This document shows, piece after piece, positions 4,437 through 9,615 of a stretch of 9,615 bases of DNA. Made by a program: the position numbers and the translations under genes. A model generated the notes under the pieces. That model worked only from the letters and a program-made list of their open reading frames with translations. It was not told the origin of the DNA and searched no databases. Numbering within the stretch: position 1 is the stretch's first letter; every line of letters begins with the position of its first letter. The DNA is from JASGDB01 sp049841315. Lineage in GTDB: Bacteria; Bacteroidota; Bacteroidia; Flavobacteriales; Weeksellaceae. The stretch covers positions 1 to 9,615 of the forward strand of contig JASGDB010000156.1 in NCBI GenBank assembly GCA_049841315.1. Direction: 5' to 3'.

Positions 4437-7400
4437 ATGGAAAACCAAAAATACACCCCGAAAAACAAAGTAAGAATCGTAACAGCGGCTTCTTTGTTCG
4501 ACGGACACGATGTGGCGATTAATATTATGCGCAGAATGATTCAGGGAACAGGATGCGAAGTCATTCATCTTGGTCACGACAAATCTGCGGAAGAAGTGGT
4601 AAATACCGCCATTCAGGAAGATGCGAATGCGATTGCACTTACTTCATATCAAGGCGGACACAACGAATATTTCAAATACATTTACGACCTTTTAAGAGAG
4701 AAAAATTCTCCTCAGATTAAAATTTTCGGAGGAGGAGGTGGTGTGATTTTGCCCGAAGAAATCAAGGATTTGATGAGTTACGGAATTGACCGGATTTATT
4801 CGCCCGATGACGGGCGGGAAATGGGGCTTCAAGGAATGATTGACGATTTGGTGCAAAAATCCGATTTCCCGACAGGAAAAGACGTTACTGTGGAAGATTT
4901 GGACAAAATCCAATTTGAAAATCCAACGAGCATCGCAAAAATTATTTCCGCCGTTGAAAATTTCTCGGAAGAAAAACCGGAATTGATTGATGCCATTAAT
5001 CTCAAAATCTCCCAAAACGCCGCAACTCCGATTCCCATCATCGGCATCACAGGAACAGGCGGCGCAGGAAAATCTTCTCTGACGGACGAATTAGTCCGCC
5101 GATTTTTGCGTTCCAATCCCGACAGAAAAATCGCGATTATTTCCGTGGACCCGAGCAAAAAGAAAACGGGAGGCGCACTTTTGGGCGACAGAATCCGAAT
5201 GAATTCCATCAACGACAAGCGTGTTTATATGCGTTCGATGGCGACAAGGGAAAACAATGTTTCGGTTTCGCCTTACATTCATTCCGCTTTAAATATTCTG
5301 AAACTCGCAAAACCCGACATCATCATTTTGGAAACTTCGGGAATCGGGCAAAGCGGTTCGGAAATTACCGAAATTGCCGATGTTTCAATGTATGTGATGA
5401 CTCCTGAATATGGTGCTTCCACTCAGTTGGAAAAAATCGATATGCTGGATTATGCCGATTTGGTGGCTTTGAATAAATCCGACAAACGCGGTGCATTGGA
5501 TGCTCTTCAAGCGGTGAGAAAGCAGTTTCAGAGAAACCACCAACTTTTTGATAAAAAATTGGAAGAAATGCCTGTTTTTTCCACAAAAGCAAGTCAGTTT
5601 AACGATTGGGGAACTACGGAATTGTTCAATGCTTTGATTGAAAAAGTGAATGAGACGCTTCGACAAGCTCAGCGTGACAATGAGAGCGATGTCAGTCTGA
5701 GCCTGTCGAAGACTTTCAACAAATACGAAGAACAAAACGTTTCCGAAGAATCCACGATTATTCCGCCGAAAAGAGTGCGTTATCTTTCCGAGATTGTGGA
5801 AAATAATCATAATTATGACAAAGAAGTGGTAGAACAAGCGTTAATTGCGAGAAAATTGTATCAACTTCAAGGTGCAAAACATATTTTGGAAGACGATGAA
5901 AATTCCCAAGAAATCATCGAAAAACGCTACCAGAAACTCAAAAAAGATTTGAGCCAGGACAATGTTTATTTCCTGAACGGCTGGAAACATTTCAAGGAAG
6001 AAATGTCGGAAGATACGTTCACCTATCTCGTTCGTGGAAAAGAAATCAAAGTGGAAACCAAATACGAAAGTTTATCTCATTTAAAAATTCCGAAAATTTC
6101 ACTTCCGAAATTTCAGGATTGGGGCGATTTAATCCGTTGGAAAGGGCAGGAAAACGTTCCCGGACAATTTCCTTTTACCGCCGGAATTTATCCTTTTAAA
6201 AGAACCGGAGAAGACCCGACCAGAATGTTTGCCGGAGAAGGCGGACCTGAAAGAACCAACCGAAGATTTCACTACGTTTCTGCGGAAATGCCTGCAAAAA
6301 GGCTTTCAACCGCTTTTGACAGCGTTACACTTTACGGACAAGACCCTGCTCTTCCGCCCGATATTTACGGAAAAATCGGGAATGCCGGCGTTTCAATTGC
6401 GACGATTGACGATGCGAAAAAACTGTATTCCGGTTTTGATTTGGTCAATCCGATGACTTCCGTTTCGATGACGATAAACGGTCCTGCTCCGATGATTTTG
6501 GCGTTTTTTATGAATGCGGCGATTGACCAGAATGTGGAGAAATATATTTCTCAGGCTGAGGTTAAGGCTGAGTTTGAGAAAAAAGTTGAAGAAGTTTTAA
6601 AGAAAAAATTTGATGATAAAAATCTGAAAAGACCTGTTTACAACGGAGAACTTCCGCCGTCCAATAACGGTTTGGGATTGAAATTGTTGGGAATTACAGG
6701 CGATGAAATTCTTCCGAAAGACGTTTACGAAAAAATCAAAGCCGAAACGATTGCAACCGTTCGTGGAACGGTTCAAGCCGATATTCTGAAAGAAGACCAA
6801 GCCCAAAATACCTGCATTTTTTCTACGGAATTTGCACTGCGTTTGATGGGCGACGTTCAGGATTATTTCATTAAAGAAAAAGTAAGAAATTTCTATTCGG
6901 TTTCCATTTCCGGGTATCACATTGCGGAAGCCGGAGCGAATCCGATTTCGCAACTCGCTTTTACGCTCGCAAACGGCTTCACTTATGTGGAATATTACCT
7001 GTCGAGAGGAATGAATATCAACGATTTTGCCCCGAATTTGTCGTTCTTTTTCTCCAACGGAATCGACCCTGAATATGCCGTAATCGGCAGAGTTGCACGG
7101 AGAATTTGGGCAAAAGCAATGAAACTGAAATACGGCGGAAACGAAAGAAGCCAAATGCTGAAATATCACATTCAGACTTCGGGGCGTTCGCTTCACGCAC
7201 AGGAAATTGATTTTAACGACATAAGAACCACATTACAAGCACTTTACGCCATTTATGATAATTGCAATTCGCTTCACACCAACGCTTATGACGAGGCGAT
7301 TACCACGCCGACCGAAGAATCCGTGAGACGAGCAATGGCTATTCAGTTGATTATCAACAAAGAACTCGGTTTGGCGAAAAACGAAAATCCGCTGCAAGGT

Positions 7401-7862
7401 TCGTTCATTATTGAAGAATTGACGGATTTGGTGGAAGAAGCCGTTTATGCGGAATTTGACAGAATTACGGAAAGAGGCGGCGTTCTCGGAGCGATGGAAA
7501 CGATGTATCAACGCTCGAAAATCCAAGAGGAAAGTATGCACTACGAATGGCTGAAACACACCGGCGAATATCCGATAATCGGCGTAAATACGTTCCTTGG
7601 AAAAGACGGTTCTCCGACGGTTCTTCCGGGCGAAGTTATCCGTTCCACAGAGGAAGAAAAACAGGCACAAATTTCTGCACTTCACAATTTCCAGAAAGCG
7701 AATGATGATAAAACCGCCGAATGGCTTCACAAACTGCAACTCGCCGCTATCAACCAGCAAAATCTTTTTGAAGTTTTAATGGATGCTGTGAAATATTGTT
7801 CGCTCGGGCAAATTACCAATGCGTTGTTTGAAGTTGGCGGGAAGTATAGAAGGAATATGTAG
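4437..7862 (+). CDS. icmF: Fused isobutyryl-CoA mutase IcmF (B12-dependent mutase with G-protein chaperone)
   Basis: IcmF interconverts isobutyryl-CoA and n-butyryl-CoA with adenosylcobalamin, and its GTPase domain controls cofactor loading. Domains in order (1141 residues from ATG 4437) are: B12-binding, about 8-150, with DGHD at 22-25 (His24 the lower axial ligand); G-protein (MeaI type), about 200-405, with Walker A GTGGAGKS at 206-213 and NKSD at 346-349; a helical linker; and the substrate-binding mutase barrel, about 560-1135, with SISGYH at 823-828. Substrate choice: RMFAG carries Phe598 where methylmalonyl-CoA mutase has Tyr89, and QAQNT carries Gln790 where that enzyme has Arg207; both match isobutyryl-CoA mutase. 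Residues 408-425 (LRQAQRDNESDVSLSLSK) are encoded by an in-frame palindromic repeat just after the G domain. The open frame extends upstream to TTG 4404, which is in the promoter. The gene appears monocistronic, with its own promoter and terminator. Confidence 0.95.
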   Translation: MENQKYTPKNKVRIVTAASLFDGHDVAINIMRRMIQGTGCEVIHLGHDKSAEEVVNTAIQEDANAIALTSYQGGHNEYFKYIYDLLREKNSPQIKIFGGGGGVILPEEIKDLMSYGIDRIYSPDDGREMGLQGMIDDLVQKSDFPTGKDVTVEDLDKIQFENPTSIAKIISAVENFSEEKPELIDAINLKISQNAATPIPIIGITGTGGAGKSSLTDELVRRFLRSNPDRKIAIISVDPSKKKTGGALLGDRIRMNSINDKRVYMRSMATRENNVSVSPYIHSALNILKLAKPDIIILETSGIGQSGSEITEIADVSMYVMTPEYGASTQLEKIDMLDYADLVALNKSDKRGALDALQAVRKQFQRNHQLFDKKLEEMPVFSTKASQFNDWGTTELFNALIEKVNETLRQAQRDNESDVSLSLSKTFNKYEEQNVSEESTIIPPKRVRYLSEIVENNHNYDKEVVEQALIARKLYQLQGAKHILEDDENSQEIIEKRYQKLKKDLSQDNVYFLNGWKHFKEEMSEDTFTYLVRGKEIKVETKYESLSHLKIPKISLPKFQDWGDLIRWKGQENVPGQFPFTAGIYPFKRTGEDPTRMFAGEGGPERTNRRFHYVSAEMPAKRLSTAFDSVTLYGQDPALPPDIYGKIGNAGVSIATIDDAKKLYSGFDLVNPMTSVSMTINGPAPMILAFFMNAAIDQNVEKYISQAEVKAEFEKKVEEVLKKKFDDKNLKRPVYNGELPPSNNGLGLKLLGITGDEILPKDVYEKIKAETIATVRGTVQADILKEDQAQNTCIFSTEFALRLMGDVQDYFIKEKVRNFYSVSISGYHIAEAGANPISQLAFTLANGFTYVEYYLSRGMNINDFAPNLSFFFSNGIDPEYAVIGRVARRIWAKAMKLKYGGNERSQMLKYHIQTSGRSLHAQEIDFNDIRTTLQALYAIYDNCNSLHTNAYDEAITTPTEESVRRAMAIQLIINKELGLAKNENPLQGSFIIEELTDLVEEAVYAEFDRITERGGVLGAMETMYQRSKIQEESMHYEWLKHTGEYPIIGVNTFLGKDGSPTVLPGEVIRSTEEEKQAQISALHNFQKANDDKTAEWLHKLQLAAINQQNLFEVLMDAVKYCSLGQITNALFEVGGKYRRNM
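5658..5711 (+). repeat. In-frame palindromic (REP-like) element inside icmF
   Basis: The arms 5658-5679 and 5690-5711 are inverted repeats matching at 19 of 22 positions (CTTCGACAAGCTCAGCGTGACA against TGTCAGTCTGAGCCTGTCGAAG), around a 10-base loop. The element is 54 bp and starts on a codon boundary, so it adds exactly 18 codons. Only one of the three forward frames is open, and it is the one used. The complementary strand read from its own first base also gives LRQAQ...LSLSK without a stop. From memory, CTTCGACAAGCTCAG-type palindromes are dispersed repeats in many bacterial genomes, including Bacteroidota. Confidence 0.8.
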
Positions 7863-7888
7863 GATTTGAAATATTTCTGTAAGCATTT

Positions 7889-7926
7889 AAACCTAACAGG
7901 TTTCGGAAACCTGTTAGGTTTTTTTT
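7889..7926 (+). terminator. Intrinsic terminator of icmF
   Basis: AAACCTAACAGGTTT (7889-7903) pairs perfectly with AAACCTGTTAGGTTT (7907-7921), a 15-bp stem with a CGG loop. The stem runs into T7919-T7926. It lies 26 bp after the icmF stop. Each arm is itself nearly palindromic (AACCTAACAGGTT), and this type of hairpin is, from memory, used repeatedly as a terminator in flavobacterial genomes. Confidence 0.9.
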
Positions 7927-8026
7927 GAACCCTGAAAAGAGTTAAGAAAAATATAAAACGGTATTTTTTGCAGGTGGTTACAATTCGTTGAGAGCAGAGC
8001 AATACAACAGTTCCCGGCATTTTCCC

Positions 8027-8034
8027 TATCTTTG
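8027..8034 (+). promoter_or_regulatory. -7 promoter box (TATCTTTG) of trhO
   Basis: TATCTTTGC is the canonical box with the favoured C after it. The predicted transcription start is near 8041, giving a leader of about 26 bases before ATG 8067. No TTG is found at the usual -33 distance. Together with the terminator at 7889-7926 this makes trhO an independent unit. Confidence 0.7.
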
Positions 8035-8066
8035 CAAAAATTTTTCTCACTTAAAATGTTTATAGC

Positions 8067-9422
8067 ATGCAACTGTACAACACATTAAGCGCAGAAGAAA
8101 GAGCCCGACTTATTGATGAAGCCGGTAAGCAGCGCCTTACTTTGTCTTTCTATGCGTACGCCAAAATTCAAGATCCCCAAAAATTCCGCGACGAATTGTT
8201 TATAGCCTGGAATGCACTCGATGCACTCGGCAGAATTTATGTCGCCAAAGAAGGGATAAATGCCCAAATGAGCGTTCCTGCGGACAATTTTGAAGCATTC
8301 AGGAATACGCTGGAAGCCTATGATTTTATGAAAGGAATCCGACTGAACGTGGCGGTAGAACAGGACAATTATTCTTTTTTGAAGCTCACGATTAAAGTCA
8401 GAAACAAAATCGTTGCTGATGGTCTGAATGACGAAACTTTTGACGTAACCAACAAAGGAATCCACCTGAAAGCGCAGGAATTCAATAAATTGCTCGAAGA
8501 TCCTAATACCATTGTTGTCGATTTCAGAAATCATTACGAAAGCGAAGTCGGTCATTTTGAAGGTGCAATAACGCCTGATGTAGAAACTTTCCGGGAAAGC
8601 CTTCCGATTATCAACGAGCAACTGCAGGATTTTAAAGAAGATAAAAATCTTCTGATGTACTGTACAGGCGGAATCCGCTGCGAAAAAGCGAGTGCTTATT
8701 TCAAACATCAGGGCTTCAAAAATGTGTATCAATTAGAAGGCGGAATTATCGAATATGCACGGCAGATAAAAGAAGAAAATATTCCGAGCAAATTCATCGG
8801 AAAAAACTTTGTATTCGACCACAGACTGGGAGAAAGAATTACGGATGATATTATCGCTCAGTGCCATCAGTGCGGAAAACCTTGCGACAACCACACGAAT
8901 TGTGCGAATGATGCCTGTCATTTATTATTCATCCAGTGCGACGAATGTAAAGCGGCGATGGAAAACTGCTGTTCTTCGGAATGTCTGGAAATCATCCATT
9001 TGCCTTGGGAAGAACAGGTGAAATTAAGAAAAGGATTACAGGTTGGAAATAAAGTTTTCCGAAAAGGAAAATCCGAAGCATTGAAATTTAAAAAATCAGG
9101 AGACCTGCCCGATAAGCCTTTGGCAAAAGCGGAAACAAAAAATATCCGCCAAAAAATCGCTGTCAAAAAAGCATTCATCGGAAAGGCGGAACATTATTTC
9201 ACAAAATCGAAAATCGCACAGTTTTTGGTTGAAAACGAAGAAATATCATCAGGAAGCAAAGTATTGATTTCCGGACCGACAACCGGTGAACAGGAAATCG
9301 TGATTCATGAAATTTTTGCCAACGGAAAACCATGCGAAACAGCGAAAAAAGGCGATCAGATTACTTTCGAGGTTCCGTTCAGAGTACGGTTGTCTGATAA
9401 GTTGTATAAGATTTTAGAGTAA
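8067..9422 (+). CDS. trhO: tRNA 5-hydroxyuridine synthase TrhO (rhodanese family) with C-terminal barrel
   Basis: TrhO (YceA/UPF0176) makes 5-hydroxyuridine at wobble position 34 of tRNA, using oxygen rather than prephenate. This copy has 451 residues, about 100 more than E. coli TrhO. Residues 1-125 are the N-terminal TrhO domain (GRIYVAKEGINAQ near 52-64). Residues 130-240 are the rhodanese domain, with the active loop CTGGIRC at 199-205 and Cys199 as the expected persulfide residue. Residues 266-306 are cysteine-rich (Cys266, 269, 273, 279, 284, 291, 294, 301, 302, 306) and probably bind metal. After a basic linker, residues 369-450 (FIGKAEHYF..., SGSKVLISGPTTGE, KKGDQITFEVPFRVR, DKLYKI) resemble the EF-Tu-like barrel at the C-terminus of U32 peptidases, the family of TrhP, which makes the same nucleoside. 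The barrel assignment is from memory of the motif pattern. Confidence 0.9.
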   Translation: MQLYNTLSAEERARLIDEAGKQRLTLSFYAYAKIQDPQKFRDELFIAWNALDALGRIYVAKEGINAQMSVPADNFEAFRNTLEAYDFMKGIRLNVAVEQDNYSFLKLTIKVRNKIVADGLNDETFDVTNKGIHLKAQEFNKLLEDPNTIVVDFRNHYESEVGHFEGAITPDVETFRESLPIINEQLQDFKEDKNLLMYCTGGIRCEKASAYFKHQGFKNVYQLEGGIIEYARQIKEENIPSKFIGKNFVFDHRLGERITDDIIAQCHQCGKPCDNHTNCANDACHLLFIQCDECKAAMENCCSSECLEIIHLPWEEQVKLRKGLQVGNKVFRKGKSEALKFKKSGDLPDKPLAKAETKNIRQKIAVKKAFIGKAEHYFTKSKIAQFLVENEEISSGSKVLISGPTTGEQEIVIHEIFANGKPCETAKKGDQITFEVPFRVRLSDKLYKILE

Positions 9423-9449
9423 ATCTCGTTCATTACTTTGTTAAATTTT

Positions 9450-9502
9450 TTCAATATACAATCCTTCAAGGTTTTCAAAACCTTGAAGGATTGTATATTG
9501 AA
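9450..9502. repeat. Perfect 53-bp palindrome downstream of trhO
   Basis: The 26-base arms 9450-9475 and 9477-9502 are perfect reverse complements around a single central base (C9476). The inner part is CCTTCAAGGTTTT/AAAACCTTGAAGG and the outer part is TTCAATATACAAT. It begins 27 bp after the trhO stop and may end transcription, but neither strand has a T-run directly after the stem, unlike the icmF terminator. TTCAATATAC recurs as a direct repeat at 9542-9551. Confidence 0.85.
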
Positions 9503-9522
9503 GTGATGATTTAAGAATGTGA

Positions 9523-9530
9523 TAAGTTTG
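9523..9530 (+). promoter_or_regulatory. -7 promoter box (TAAGTTTG) reading out of the window
   Basis: TAAGTTTGC is an exact TAnnTTTG match. A TTG at 9498-9500 lies 22 bp upstream, within the accepted -33 spacing, and is part of the right arm of the palindrome 9450-9502. Transcription would start near 9537. No ATG occurs from there to the window end, so the gene it serves starts beyond 9615 or uses a non-ATG codon such as TTG 9585. Confidence 0.5.
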
Positions 9531-9615
9531 CAAAGTAAATATTCAATATACTAAAAGTTAAAAAAAATCATTTAGAAGAATACATTGGAAAAAGCAACAG
9601 GAAAAAGACAGAGAG

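Noticed and set aside
6597..7760. Two long antisense open frames (199 and 175 codons) opposite icmF
   Set aside because: They lie opposite the conserved mutase barrel and have phenylalanine/arginine-rich compositions typical of reverse-strand shadows.
8085..8732. Antisense open frame of 215 codons opposite trhO
   Set aside because: It is entirely within the conserved TrhO coding sequence, with no promoter and no recognisable domain.
9585..9615. Possible TTG-started gene at the right edge (EKATGKRQR...)
   Set aside because: Only ten codons are visible, with no ATG and no recognisable N-terminus; it cannot be supported.
1..9615. CRISPR array, tRNA/rRNA genes, transposase or defence system
   Set aside because: No regularly spaced repeats, no cloverleaf or rRNA-like sequence, and no mobile-element or defence protein was found; the repeats seen are isolated palindromes.

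Overview
The window looks like a chromosomal segment of a flavobacterium, most likely from the Chryseobacterium/Weeksellaceae group. By eye the DNA is A+T-rich (about 40% G+C). Genes lack Shine-Dalgarno sequences. Several start sites are preceded by the Bacteroidetes -7 promoter box TAnnTTTG, and the ribosomal proteins (an L13 starting VNTLSYK, an S9 ending FSKR) read as flavobacterial. This assignment is an inference from sequence style, not from a database search.

Layout. Positions 1-113 hold two overlapping inverted repeats with related cores. A secreted protein of unknown function (186-1013) and trmB (1067-1744) follow on the + strand. They converge on the ribosomal operon rplM-rpsI-rpsB, which runs on the - strand (3573 down to 1817), and a bidirectional terminator lies between the two units. 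The 408-bp gap 3574-3981 contains the rplM promoter. It also contains, on the + strand, a sigma-54-like -24/-12 element followed about 50 bp later by a strong terminator, which would make a short orphan RNA. A small four-helix membrane protein (4314 down to 3982) is divergent from icmF (4437-7862). IcmF is the large fused B12-dependent acyl-CoA mutase with its own G-protein chaperone domain. After a terminator comes trhO (8067-9422), a tRNA wobble-uridine hydroxylase with an extra C-terminal barrel domain. A perfect 53-bp palindrome and a promoter reading out of the window close the segment.

Functional themes. Most genes are housekeeping translation functions: ribosomal proteins L13, S9 and S2, tRNA m7G46 methylation (TrmB) and ho5U34 formation (TrhO). 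IcmF is a carbon-metabolism enzyme whose active-site residues fit isobutyryl-CoA/n-butyryl-CoA rather than methylmalonyl-CoA.

The most interesting items are: (1) a 54-bp palindromic element lying in frame inside icmF as exactly 18 codons, with LRQAQ...LSLSK readable from both strands; (2) the sigma-54-like promoter plus terminator with no gene between; (3) the U32-peptidase-type C-terminal barrel fused to TrhO, which resembles part of the alternative enzyme for the same tRNA modification; (4) the composite repeats at 1-113; and (5) the absence of tsf after rpsB. Two starts were moved by promoter position (icmF to ATG 4437, rplM to GTG 3573), and a third (first gene, ATG 186) was chosen the same way.
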